This document shows, piece after piece, positions 1 to 10,576 of a stretch of 64,000 nt of DNA. The stretch comes from Terfezia claveryi. Lineage: Eukaryota; Ascomycota; Pezizomycetes; Pezizales; Pezizaceae. Positions within the stretch are counted from its first letter, which is position 1. Each line of letters starts with the position of its first letter. The stretch is taken from NCBI GenBank assembly GCA_015179025.1, contig WHUX01000088.1, forward strand, positions 124,001 through 188,000, given 5' to 3'. The notes under the pieces are model-generated. The model saw only the letters and a list, made by a program, of their open reading frames with translations. It was not told the origin of the DNA and ran no database searches. The position numbers were made by a program, and so were the translations under genes.

Positions 1-895
1 AAAACCGAAACTAGCCGGCTTGCTAGCAAAACAAAGTCACAGACAAGCAAAATGCATACTTAACTCAAATGACGCGGAGCCCCCAATGCTGTCATTAAAC
101 CAGCTAGATGCCAGATGGCCCCGAGGGCCCTGACGGAGGCCTGCGCCTTATCAACAAACGAAACTGAAAACTAAGCTCGAGGGCCGGCTGGCTAGCAAAA
201 CAAAATTCAAATACCAGTCAAAAATAACCGACCAAAATCGAATCGAATTCTCAAGGGCCGCCCCTCCCGGCCATCCGTCTGTATAGGAGGCTGAAGAAAG
301 CTTCTACTGCGTCCCAGACATCCCTGTCCTCCTCTTGAATCCATATGGGACGATCAATGTCCCCCCAATCTTTGACGCTGCCGAGGGCTCTTCTTTGCTC
401 ATCGTAGTCGGGGCAGTCAAAGGTGATGTGCCGACCGTCTTGTATGTGGTATCCACACTGGCAACTGGTTGATTCCGATTTGCCGATTCTGTGGAGCCAG
501 TGATTTTGTTGGCCCTTGTCCGTACGTAGCCAGGCGTAGGATGCGAAGGCGTGACGGTTCCATTCTGGTCTCCGGACGCCGAAGCCTATGGATGTTCTTG
601 CTTTGCAACTCAGTGCCTTGGAAGCTTGTCTAATGCCCCCTTCCGTCACCCTTGAGGACGAAAGAGATACTTGCCCCAAGGCAGAAGCGAAAGCTGCCTT
701 CCTCGTTTCTTGGGATGACGATATGGGAGCGGACCCAGGAAATAGATGTGTCATGCTGATTAGGTGTCGTTCCTCCAGTAGCTCCGCTATCTCGGATTCG
801 ATTCCGCTCCTTGCCGGCTGTCCTCTGGAGATGTTGATAGTGCTGGAAATGGCTGCAGCGGAGTCCGATAAGATGCCTGAAGCACTGAGTATACC
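1..895 (-). mobile_element. 5'-truncated Tad-like LINE (subfamily A): 3' UTR plus RNase H / C-terminal part of ORF2
   Basis: Read on the minus strand, about 895-760 encodes an RNase H-like stretch (ISRGQPARSGIESEIAELLE, preceded by SDSAAAI). Positions 754-251 then encode the typical tail of fungal Tad-clade ORF2: W-rich segment, a CxC...H...C knuckle (SCQCGYHIQDGRHITFDC), then W(D)AVEAFFSLLYRRMAG and a stop. Positions 250-1 are the 3' UTR, with the ggccatctggcat and taatgacagca patches found in other copies. Frames shift between segments and there is no reverse-transcriptase domain, so this is a dead copy. The 5' boundary near 895 is approximate. Confidence 0.75.
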
Positions 896-1135
896 TGAAA
901 TATTTTCACCAAAGTTAACCCTTCATCTTATTCACTTTCTAAATCTTCTGAACTCCTGTTTTTGGGAACGCCCAAGGATCACGAATGAAAGTACAAAACT
1001 TAACAATTCCAGCTTGATTTCCTTCCCAAGTTCCATGCATGGATTGTACAGTTGTATTAGGATTTTTGTTGGTTGGCTCATTGTTCCGTGGGCGTACCGA
1101 GTCTTTTAAGGTGAGGGAACGGGCCGTCTCATAGC

Positions 1136-1168
1136 CTACTAAGGTAGTATGGTTGGCACCCACTAAGA
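1136..1168 (+). mobile_element. 15-bp micro-insertion with imperfect 9-bp duplication
   Basis: TAGTATGGTTGGCAC at 1145-1159 lies between CTACTAAGG (1136-1144) and CCACTAAGA (1160-1168), which match at 7 of 9 positions with two transitions. The core differs at one base from the recurrent TAGTCTGGTTGGCAC. A related AGTCTGGTTGCAC lies at 1205-1217 just after an A-run, without a recognisable duplication. Confidence 0.45.
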
Positions 1169-1587
1169 CTCCATAGACGTATAGACTTCAAAAAAAAAAA
1201 AAAAAAGGAGTCTGGTTGCACGATACAGATAATTCGTTTGTGTTAAAGATTTGAAGATAGATGATCAACCAGCTAGTCTAATCAGGTTGTACCAGCGACT
1301 TGCTTAGGGCCACTCGGCAAGTGGTTTGATGCTATCAAATCTCGTTTTTCCGCCGAGTACTCTCCTAGGATAATACTAAAGACTATATAGTCTAACAAAG
1401 TTTAGGATTTATCTTAATACAACTGCAAGGCACTTTCTCCCCTCACGCATACCCACCCACCTGGTCGAGCTCATACCTTCATCCGTGCCAATCAGACTAC
1501 CTTCATTCGTGAGTTGAAGCTCTTTTGTTGTGCCCATCACAACAATTCGCCATTACGCTCCCCAGGCAAAACCCAGAAGAGAAGGAG

Positions 1588-1810
1588 ATGGCTGATGAAC
1601 CCCTCTTGTTACTGCGGGATATTACATACGATCTACTGTTTGCAGCATTACTCACGAGAATGGCATGGATGTATGTAACTTTAACGCGTGTCCCTTATCT
1701 CCTGAACTAGGATACGCTCTGAGATGATTATGACTGACTGTTACCTTTACAGGCTTATGGTAAAAGCAGCAGAGTCCACTGACGAAGATGAGAATGAGGA
1801 CCTGGATTAA
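1588..1810 (+). CDS. Small two-exon protein of unknown function (46 aa), tentative
   Basis: I do not recognise this protein. Exon 1 (1588-1670) starts at an ATG and reads MADEPLLLLRDITYDLLF followed by AALLTRMAW. A GTATGT donor opens an 82-nt intron (1671-1752) with a TGACTGAC branch-like stretch and a TTTACAG acceptor. Exon 2 (1753-1810) joins in frame and ends in a very acidic tail (STDEDENEDLD) and TAA. The clean splice signals and the switch from a hydrophobic helix to an acidic tail favour a real exon pair. The frame is also open upstream of the ATG (QNPEEKE), and a possible intron at 1509-1565 means this could be the 3' end of a longer gene. Confidence 0.35.
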
Positions 1811-3480
1811 CCGCGCTGGTATTTGAAAGCAAAATCGACGGACCATCAACACCACTCAGCCTCGGTTCAGCCCAATTCGGAGTGCATCGGGTGGAGGCTT
1901 AAGTGTGGGAATATAAACAACATGGGAATTGGGTTTCATAATCAATGTAAAGGGAATTCTTTAGACTACTTTATAATGTTGAAGGCAAATCAACAGTCCC
2001 TTTTACTATAACTCTGAGCATGGGATATATCCAAATTATCTCGTGGATAAAGCGAAGCAAGTAATGCAAGCTTGAGTAAATCAGATTATACCTACTACCT
2101 CACCATAGAGATCCAGTTTTATTGTACATTCCATCATTTATCAATCTGCTTGCAGAGACCATATCTGCTACAACATAAACTAACCCAGCCAGTTGAAGTT
2201 ACCCTGAACTTTTGATTAAGCTATAGAACTGCGCAACTTTATAATTAATACCAACAAGACAAGTATTGAGTTGGAAATATATATTACCATAGCTAGTCAC
2301 CAGAAGCGCTCATTCATTAAATCCAAGGATAATTCCAAAATCCGCAAGAATTGTTATCGTACAATTAGCGGCATTCAATTTCGGGTATCCATCAAGCAAT
2401 CGCCGGCACCTCACATATCCTTTGTAGGGATTTAACAGCCTTGTCACAGACAATATGCTGTTACTCTGAGCTCACATCATAACCCTGAAGACCTATCCCA
2501 GTCTTGAGAGTGGGCTACATAGGATGGACTTGAGTAAATTAAGAGGATGAGACGTCCCGAGGGGTGAAGTGTAATTCTACCATCCACCACCAGATGAGCC
2601 TCTCAAATCATGACACACTCTAGTCAGATTAGTAAAAAACCATTTTTTCTTCTCTTTTGGTGACTCATTAGGTAGTCGTATTCAAGTTATTCTAACCTAT
2701 GACGAAGGATCGAGAAGTCCAGTGGAATTATCCAACCCCAGGGCCGGTCCCTGCTCTCTCCCCCGGGATCGTATTAAGAAGAAACTGCATACATAACGCC
2801 GCCCCTGACTATATGCCTTGTTCTCACCTTCGCAGTGCCTTCACACCTTCTCGCGCCATCTCTCATCCACTTCCACCTCCTCGAGGGTCTATCCCACCCG
2901 TCCCCGACCCAGGCACATCCAACAGGTGCGGGGCGTTCTGGGTCTTCCCATACACGCAAAAGGGTCCTCCGCCCATAAGATTAGTAGAAGCTTCCGAGAT
3001 TGAGCAGGTCTTGTATATAAGTGGACTTCCCCTCGTGTCCAGTACCTACCACCCTTCGCCCGTCCACACACTTTTCTAGCCCAAGTCCTATCTCTATAAG
3101 ACATAGAGAGGTTCTTCACATAGATATGACACATCGGCAGAGAGCAGGCGAGCAGGCCACGCTAGAGTCGAATTTTTGGGCAGCCTTATATAATAAGCAT
3201 GTTGCATTCGCGAGTTTCCTAGCTACATCTGCTAGCTCCAGCGAGGCATCACCACATGGCAGTGCAAAACCCAGGAATCAGCTCTGAAACTCCTAGTTGA
3301 TCAGTGGCAAAGCTCGAAGAGTTACCTGCCCAATTGAACGTGAACAAGATGTTTTCCGGAGAGTAGTGGTTCAAGTCAGGATCCTCAAGCAGATACCGGT
3401 AGTCTATCACTCGGATTCACTCCTCTCCCTACTCAGGTTCCAAATGCAACCCCACTCAAATGTTGATGGGATTCTCTTTT
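1811..3480. other. Non-coding stretch without a supportable gene
   Basis: Only short open frames occur here. The longest (2699-3079, 126 codons, proline-rich) has no recognisable domain, no splice context, and overlapping open frames of similar length on the other strand. The sequence looks like decayed intergenic DNA. I see no tRNA, terminal repeat or simple repeat of note. Confidence 0.5.
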
Positions 3481-3662
3481 TTCGGGCATGTGTCCGTTAA
3501 TGACAGCATGGGGCCTCGTTCCCATTTGAGTTTCCGAGTTCATGTACCTAGTGCCGGACCTGGCAATTAACTTGCCTTGTCCCTGAATCCACTCGAGTTT
3601 CTGGGTCGCTCCTCATGGTCTCCCTAACTGACCCGTATTGGAGTAATGAGTATTTTAAAAAA
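3480..3662 (+). mobile_element. LINE 3'-end fragment (UTR and tail)
   Basis: This is an isolated copy of the LINE 3' terminal block: taatgacagcatggggcc, then gccggacctggcaattaac, cttgccttgtcc and tgaatccactcgag, ending in gagtaatgagtatttt and an A-run. The same block terminates at least nine other fragments in this window. No coding part is attached, so it is a strongly 5'-truncated insertion. Confidence 0.7.
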
Positions 3663-3695
3663 GTGATGAGATTCTCTCCTTCCCACTGACCAAAT

Positions 3696-4375
3696 CTGGG
3701 GCCTCAACTAGCCTGGCTCCACAAGATCGGCAAGGCAGAATCCAGCACTTGTCCTTGCGGACATCACTCCCAAGATGGCCGGCACTTAGTCTTTGACTGC
3801 CCTCTCCTACACGCTCACAGACAAGCACTCGGCAGCATCAAGGACTGGGAGGATCTCGACTACCCGATCTGGATCGAAGAGGAGGAGGAGGACAATTGGG
3901 ATGCTGTCGAAGCTTTCTTCAGCTTTCTGTACAAGCGGATGGCAGGAAGGAGGCATGGGAATATGTAAAGTTGGCAGACAAGACACGGCGATTCTAACAT
4001 CCATACACGCTAGGATGGGCTGGCCTTAGCTGGCTGGTAGCACTCACGAGTTCCCTTACACGTTTTTCTCACACTTTAAGTCATTTCTTGTTGGTATTTT
4101 GACACTTTCAGTCGGTTTCCGGTAGGGGCCTCAGTCAGGCCTCTTGGGGTCATCTGCCATCGGCGGTTAATGAATAATGACAGTATGGAGGCCCTCTGCC
4201 CTATGATTTCCCTTTATATTTGTATCTATCTTCATTGCTTTCTGCGCGCCGGACCTGGCAGATTAACTTGCCTTGTCCTGAATCCACCCGGGCTTCCGGG
4301 TGGCTCTTCATGGTCCCTTACTGGGACCGAATAAGAGTAACAAGTATTTAAAAAAAAATAAAAAAAAAAACTGAC
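3696..4375 (+). mobile_element. LINE subfamily A: ORF2 C-terminus with complete 3' UTR
   Basis: From about 3700 the plus strand encodes LAWLHKIGKAESSTCPCGH, QDGRHLVFDC, then IKDWEDLDYPIWIEEEEE, WDAVEAFFSFLYKRMAG, with a stop at 3966-3968. This is the knuckle plus C-terminal helix of Tad-clade ORF2. The 3' UTR follows (caggcctcttggggtcatctgc at 4136-4157) and ends at the shared terminal block and an A-run near 4345-4375. It is the least damaged example of this subfamily's 3' end here, but it lacks all upstream domains. Confidence 0.75.
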
Positions 4376-4502
4376 CAAATCTGGTTCCAGCAACGCCGAA
4401 TTTCGTATCATTAGGCTAGGGATTGTATTCATTTGCATTAGGCCACGGATATGGCGGAGTAGCCCTGGGCTACGGAAAGCAAGATTGGGAGAGCGAAGAA
4501 CC

Positions 4503-5077
4503 TTACTTGTGTGATCCGCCCCCCTCGTGCCCTAAACCCAATGACAGCCAAGCCCGCTGAGCCAAGCCCGCTCCCCCACTTCTTGGCAGAGTGCCAAAAA
4601 TCCTATAAGTACCCCCCTTCCCCCAAATTCCTTCCTCTCTTCTTCTTCTCTCCTCAGTCTCCAGCTACCTCGCACGCAACAGGTCTGCTAACGCCTCGAG
4701 CTCCGCGGTATTAAGTTACCGGCTGGCTACCGACTCAGTACCCGAAGAAGCCACCCCGCTTTCAATGGGTCTGCTAACAACTCGTAGTTGACGTTGAGTA
4801 AGGATGGGAAGTGGGGGATGAAACAGAAAGTTTGTGCGATTGACCCAAAAAGTGGATCTCAGTATAGAGTGTCTTTCTTTTGTTATCAAAGACCTAAACA
4901 GGTATGAGATGTGGAAGCTCAGGTTTGTATAAGTAGAATCTTAATGGAAAGGGGAGTCGTATGGGAAAGGAGGAAGAAAGAGAACGGAACCTGCGCTATG
5001 AAGTTCATAACCTTGACGTTGGTGTGCAGGCTCCCTATATCAAATAGGGTCTAAGAAGAACTTCACCATGTATTTAG
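4503..5077 (+). repeat. LTR-like repeat, copy 1
   Basis: A block of about 575 bp starts at ttacttgtgtgatccgcc and ends near aagaacttcaccatgtattt. It is almost identical to 8232-8820, while sequence outside these limits is unrelated, so the limits define the repeat. It has a TATA-like CCTATAAGTACCCC at about 4602-4615, and GC-rich then purine-rich sequence (aaaggaggaagaaagagaac) near the 3' end. It is promoter-like and non-coding, as expected of a solo LTR, but I see no clean TG...CA ends or target duplication. Confidence 0.55.
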
Positions 5078-5254
5078 TCTATTTAGTCTAGTATTTCGCT
5101 GTAGATATAATAAAAAAATTGTTAATCAACGAAAATGTATCAACCAGATCGTGATATGCCTTTTTTTTTCTCTTCTATACTCCGTACTCACTGCTCCTAT
5201 ACCATGATATGCCATATTGACGTCTTTACTCTTCTCCACCACGGGAATCTACAA

Positions 5255-5735
5255 CCTCATTTCACACCACATGACTTTCGAGCGCGGTTCACACGAGAGA
5301 GAGCCACCTCCTGAGGGACAAGAGAGCACATGGGAGGACTTAGACAAAGCGGAGTGGATGAAGTAAGGTGAGGAGGTTTTTTTCGAGGCCCCAGAGGCCT
5401 CCCTTAGTTATTTACATCACGAGCTCACCTGATTTTTACCTTCATCCCTCACGAGTTTCCTGTGTCACGAGTTCCCTATGATTACGGGTTTCATATCTTT
5501 CACGGGTTCCCTATCTCAGATATTTACAGCTTTCATGAGTTTCAGTTTATTAGTTCCCCTAGTTTTGTGTTGGGGTTGTGGTTCAGTCAGTCCTCTGGGT
5601 CATCGGGCGCAAGCCCGTTAGCGACAGTTGTCTCTCTCTGGAGTCCGTGTAATTTAGCGTCGGACTTGGCAGATTAACTTGCCTCGCCCCTGAATTCAAC
5701 AGGTTTCCCGGGTGGCTCATCACGTGTAATTTACA
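5255..5735 (+). mobile_element. LINE subfamily B fragment (ORF2 C-terminus and 3' end)
   Basis: About 5320-5425 encodes a decayed TWEDLDKAEWMK...FFEA-EAS..YLHHELT*, matching the C-terminus at 7210-7310 (minus strand), which reads WEELDKPEWRKEGEETYE and FRFLFNELT*. A 3' UTR follows and ends in the shared terminal block (cttggcagattaacttgcc at 5664-5682). An in-frame stop after EWMK and a frame shift show it is inactive. It interrupts the repeat block that is continuous at 59.1-59.4 kb. Confidence 0.6.
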
Positions 5736-5844
5736 GCTACCATAAACTGCTGTTCGTTAACGAGGTAAGACAGAGCTCCTGTAAGCAAACGGCTTGTCTT
5801 AGCCACTGTTTCTAGGTTGAATAAGTATTTTTCTGTTTTTTTAA

Positions 5845-7205
5845 AAATACTCAGTATTCATATGCGGTCCCAGTAAGGGGACCATGATGAGCACCCCTGA
5901 AATCCGAGTAGATTCAGGACAAGGCAAGTTAATCTGCCAGGTCCGGCGGCTAAATACAGCAAAGATAAACTCAAGAGCCTCGCGGCCAAAAGCAAAGCAC
6001 AGGTGATAGCCTGAAAACTCAAGTGCCTCGGCAGGACAGTAAAGGGGGAGCGGAAAGTTAGAGCAAGGAAATGAAATAAGGCAACGATAGACTCTAGTGC
6101 CTCGTGGGAAAACCGAATTAAAGTGGAGATGAAATTCTTAAAAAGGAACTGAAATGAATACCAAGTGTCACCCAGTGGAGATTGGGGGGGGTTGCCCTTC
6201 TGGCGAGGCGTTGGTATAAAAAACTGAAGAAAAGCCCCCACGGCGTCCCATTGTTCCCTATCCGCCTACTGGATGAAAATTTGTTGGTCTAAGTCCTTCC
6301 AATCTCCAAGATTTCCTAGTGGTGCCCTACATGCGTCGAGCTCAGTGCAGAAGAAGACGACGTGTCGACCGTCTTGTGTGTGATCGCAAGAGCATGCAGT
6401 GGTGTCGGATTTCGAGATGTGATGATGTTAGAATGTCGCACATGTCGTTCCGCCCATACTCAGCCATAACCTTAAAGGCTCAACATATATATCCTTCATA
6501 TGATATTCCATGTGAACTCATGTGTCTCTAGATGTTCGTCCATATATATATAGCTTGTGTATTTCCCACTTCACTGTGGATAATCAAGTCACATCTCAGC
6601 GGCTCCATACAAAGCTATCTATTGCTTCGCTCCGTGCACTCAGCTATTCCTTCGTATTCTCCTTCATTAGGAATCACGGCTCTCGCTGCTCACCTATTCT
6701 CATAGATGAAGCCAGGATTCCTGTGACCTCGGTCCGTGGGCAATGATGTATAGGCCGAGAGGGCGTGTCTGTTCCACTCTGTCCTTCTATGCCGAACCCA
6801 GGTGCTGTTCCTGCCTCGCTCCTGCGGGCTTCAGAGGTACGTCTAATGCCCCATTCACTGACTATGGTAGGGGAGAGAGGAATCTGTCCCAGAGCCGATT
6901 CCAAAGCTGCTTGCTTGTCTGCTTTCTCGTTCCCTATAATATTGATGTGCGGGTGGACCCAGGAAGTCGAGTTGGTGTTTCTCCCTTCCCGAAAGGAGGT
7001 GAGAAAGTTGTCAATCAAGTCCGCTCCTTGGTGAGTGCCCTCTAGACTCTAGAGATGTAGACTGTTGTGGATAGGCCACGGAGGAGTCATTGAGTATCGC
7101 TAGCGTGGATGACTCCGAGTGTGATTGAAGGGCGGGAATAATGGCTTGTCGTTCTGCATCGGCTACCGTAGTCTCTTCCCCTAGGTAGAGGGAACTCGTG
7201 AAAAT
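5845..7205 (-). mobile_element. LINE subfamily A copy: RNase H, knuckle, C-terminus and 3' UTR, with an internal insertion
   Basis: Read on the minus strand from 7205: an RNase H domain with GEETTVADAERQAI, ILNDSSVAYPQQ and the WVHPH...GNEKADKQAA signature, then a W/R-rich segment to about 6690. About 260 bp of unrelated DNA (6428-6690) follows. The knuckle and C-terminus resume (ACSCDHTQDGRHVVFFC, then GAFLQFFIPTPRQKG), followed by UTR and the terminal block at 5845-5950. Several frame changes make it non-functional. RNase H includes the acidic D of LNDS and the D of KADKQ. Confidence 0.7.
6428..6690. mobile_element. Unclassified ~260-bp insertion inside a LINE copy
   Basis: LINE coding similarity stops at about 6428 and resumes at about 6690. 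The intervening AT-rich sequence (many tatata/catatat patches) matches nothing else I recognise in the window. I could not define terminal repeats or a target duplication with certainty. Confidence 0.4.
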
Positions 7206-7750
7206 TAGGCCTGTAGATAATTGAAACTAGGTGAGCTCGTTGAATAAGAACCTGAAGTAGGCCTCCGTGGCCTCGTAGGTCTCTTCTCCTTCTTTTCTCC
7301 ACTCTGGCTTGTCAAGTTCCTCCCAACTGCTCTTGTCCCCCAGTAGGGCTCTTCTGGGACGGTCGAAACGTGGACATGCAAACATGATATGTTCCCCTGC
7401 TCCGAGGGATTACCGCATGCGCACTCCGCTGATGCTGCCTTACCGATGTGATGTAGCCAGCTCTTCTGGGGACCTCTGTTTGTTCGTAGCCACGTATAGG
7501 CTGATAGGGCGTGCCGGTCCCATTCCACTCTCCTGATGCCGTGTCCCGCTCTCGTTCTTGCTTCCCTGCGTGCGGCCTTGGAGGACGCTCGGAGGTCTCC
7601 TTCCGTTGCCGTACGAGCCTTGCCTGTGAATTCGCCTAGGTGGGATTGGAAATTGCAGGTCCGGTCCGCCTTCTCGTTCCCCTCGATGCCTAGGTGGCCT
7701 CTGATCCAAGAGAGCCCGGCAGCCTTTCAAGTTGGGCTGGAAGGGGTTAA
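7205..7750 (-). mobile_element. LINE subfamily B: RNase H end and C-terminus
   Basis: The minus strand encodes an RNase H end (WIRGHLGIEGNEKAD-like, about 7720-7660), then EWDRHALSAYTWLRTNRGPQ, KSWLHHIGKAASAECACG, and the subfamily-B terminus WEELDKPEWRKEGEETYE with FRFLFNELT near 7220. A frame break occurs around 7370, where the knuckle continues in another frame. The 5' side abuts an LTR-like fragment at about 7745. Subfamily B ends in LFNELT where subfamily A ends in LYRRMAG, so two LINE lineages coexist. Confidence 0.65.
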
Positions 7751-7905
7751 CAAATACGCGGAAGTGAAGTATAATGGAAAGGGGTCTCGTATGGGAAAGG
7801 AGGAAGAAAGAGAACGGAACCTGCATTAAGCAGTTCATTACCTTGACGTTGGTGCGCAGGCTCCCTAGCATGGGTCTAGGAAGAACTTCACCATGTATTT
7901 AGTTA
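7745..7905 (+). repeat. LTR-like repeat, 3' fragment
   Basis: From ggttaacaaatacgcggaag to caccatgtatttagt this matches the last ~150 bp of the repeats at 4503-5077 and 8232-8820, and the reverse complement of 59340-59605. The first 20 bases (gttaacaaatacgcgg) are shared only with the 59.6-kb copy. Confidence 0.5.
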
Positions 7906-8231
7906 TTAAAAACTTTAGAGTTGTACCCGATGTTCCTAAAGCAGAGGTTCCGCCGTAAAACTGACGACGGCCGGATAACAAATGTACGGACTTATGGTCG
8001 AATGTCCCTCATCTGCCGTTTATAACAAGTTCCCATTATCGTAATATCTCCACAAATCCGAGCAGGTTCCGCCATCTTCTGGTGTAGGCGGCAGGCCCAG
8101 GGGAAGACAGGTTTAGTCAAGCACGAAATAGACTTTATTTATACGCTCAGGTGCGCCCTGAACAGTGCGAGATAATGAGTGAACTGGACAGGCGGTTAAG
8201 TCCCGTTGCAACTGGCTAAGGCACCTCGTGG

Positions 8232-8820
8232 TTACTTGTGTGATCCGCCCCGCCTGCCCTAAACCTAATGACAGCCAAGCCCGCTGAGCCAAGCCCGCTC
8301 CCCCACACACTACCCAATTCTTGGCAGAGTGCCAAAAATCCTATAAATACGGTACCCCTCTTCCCCCAAATTCCTTCCTCTCTTCTTTCTCTCCTCAGTC
8401 TCCAGCTACCTCGCACGCAACAGGTCTGCTAACGCCTCGAGCTCCGCGGTATTAAGTTACCGGCTGGCTACCGACTCAGTACCCGAAGAAGCCACCCCGC
8501 TTTCAATGGGTCTGCTAACAACTCGTGGTTGACGTTGAGTAAGGATGGGAAGTGGGGAAATGAACATAAAAGTTTGTCTGATTGACCCAAAAGGTGGATC
8601 TCAGTGTAGAGTGTCTTTCTTTTGTTATCAAGAGACCTAAACAGGTATGAGATGTGGAAGCTCAGGTTTGCATAAGTAGAATCTTGATGGAAAGGGGAGT
8701 CGTATGGGAATGGAGGAAGAAAGAGAACGGAACCTGCGCTATGAAGTTCATCACCTTGACGTTGGTGCGCAGGCTCCCTATATCAAATAGGGTCTAAGAA
8801 GAACTTCAATTTGTATTTAG
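8232..8820 (+). repeat. LTR-like repeat, copy 2
   Basis: This is a near-identical direct copy of 4503-5077, with a few short indels (for example an extra cacactacccaatt before the TATA-like motif, and ggta inserted in CCTATAAATAC). It starts at ttacttgtgtgatccgcc. The final bases differ (aacttcaatttgtattt). The DNA between the two copies is LINE debris rather than gag-pol, so they are better read as two independent insertions or a duplicated segment than as the ends of one element. Confidence 0.55.
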
Positions 8821-10576
8821 CTTCTCTGTTGCTTTGATGATATAATAATTCGACTTTTTCCATTGACCACATGAATGCTCACAAAGATGTTGAGCTCAGC
8901 CGTGGTCTCATCCAATTCTTGGTACAGGTCGTATATCTTTCGACGCTTACTGCCTTTGCAGCGCCTGAATCCTAATGAGGTTGGCTAGTATACCCACCAG
9001 TGGTCACGATCACGTGTGCATTAATCTACATGGGGTCTGGCCGGCTGCCACGGCCCACAAAGCACTTAAAGATGAAAAGGTTATGGCTTGTATAGAGGAC
9101 GGATTTGGTAAAATAATTACATTGGAGTGAATGCTTGTATATATTGCGAATATCATTTCTGATGATTTTCCGTTCCCGCATTATTCCCACTTCAGGGTAA
9201 CCGAGAATTAACTACCGCATCACATAAAAGAAGATTTTCTCTCATCTGCGAAGGTGCCCTGTTATTTCGTACTAGTATAGAAAAGAGTACTAAATACTGT
9301 ATGTTTAATTATCCATTACAACGTAATTTTGAAGCTTTCATGCCACCACCCAGAGGCTTGTTGTATTAACAAGGCTATTCCGCCGACTACCGCTTCCCAG
9401 CCCCAAACTGATCTAGTGGCCGCCGCAGTCTGACAAGTAAAGCAAGCGACGGAATTTGCAATGCTGGCTTCCCATGCTCTGCCATAGCCTTCTCAATGTC
9501 AGCTTCCGGACAAGGACCGTTGCGAATTTCAACATTTTCTCCACATGACAAAACTCCTCCAACGGTGAATTCAACAGTGTTGGCGATGACATAACTCGCA
9601 ACAGCACCTCTGATAACCCAGCGGTAATTGCTTCAACAACTGGTAGCATTGTTGGTGTTATATGTAGAAATGCAAACTTGAGATGAAGTATTAACAATAA
9701 AAATCTCAATTCATCTGCTGCAAAGGATTCAATCATCGCCCTTTCTCCTGGTGGAAACTTACCTTGGTGTATAGAATGTATTTGAATACTAATCTATAGA
9801 CAAGTAACTCTTCTTGTGAGAGGTAGGATCAGAGCTTTAGGTGGCTTTTCAGGGTGGAGAAAAGGTGTTTAAAGTTTTTAATTTCACTGTCAGATGAAAT
9901 ATTACCGTGTGTGATGGAAAGACAGGGAATATAAATTCTGTAGGTATCTCTACTAACAAGCAGATGTATGGTTCTAGAACATGCATTGTTACACCAAAAG
10001 TGCCACTGTATGGTAGAAGATTGTGAATAACCAACAACATTATATATTCTACTAATATGAGGTAAGTAGATAAAGACCATGACAGGCTACAAAGCAAACT
10101 GGAAGACCTAGAATACTGCGGTGGATGGTGTTATACAAATTTGTATGGCAAAGGGGCTTGGTAACCACGCTTCAAACTTTCCATCGAGAATTTTCCATTT
10201 TTAGTGTATTTGAAGAGCGTGATCTTTGAGTCCTTGATAGAATCCAGATTTAAAGCTTTGGGTGAACTTAATGCATGCTGTGGATAGTTTTAAATATTTT
10301 CGCAAATGTTGGCATATTTGTGTAAAAGGGAAGAGAGCAACTCAAACTGAAGCGTGAAATCGCTAACGTGGAGTGCATATATTTCTAGACAAAAATATAT
10401 TGTCAACCTTTGCTATCATATTTGATTGCATAACAGTGCCAGAGACGTGCTGCCGAACAAATGCGGAATGCTACCAGCTACATGGCCAGCTATAAGTAGA
10501 TTGCCTCAACATGCACAAACCAAAAATTTCCACTCCGTATATACCATAACGGGTGACACGGGAATATACCCGGACA
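8821..10576. other. Intergenic; one weak hypothetical ORF
   Basis: There is no recognisable gene. A 107-codon minus-strand frame (9736-9413; begins MIESFAADELRFLLLIL, leucine-rich) has protein-like composition, and a GTAAGT donor-like site lies just upstream on the same strand. However, I could not join it to an upstream exon in phase. Overlapping minus-strand frames at 9829-10097 show no family features. Confidence 0.3.

Noticed and set aside
2699..3079. 126-codon proline-rich open frame
   Set aside because: No family features or splice context, and competing open frames on both strands over the same bases.
4503..8820. The two LTR-like repeats as the ends of one LTR retrotransposon
   Set aside because: The 3.1 kb between them is LINE fragments of mixed orientation with no gag, protease, RT or integrase similarity, and no matching target duplication was found outside the pair.
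9829..10097. Two overlapping minus-strand frames of about 80 codons
   Set aside because: Isoleucine/tyrosine-rich composition expected of AT-rich non-coding DNA, with no recognisable motif.
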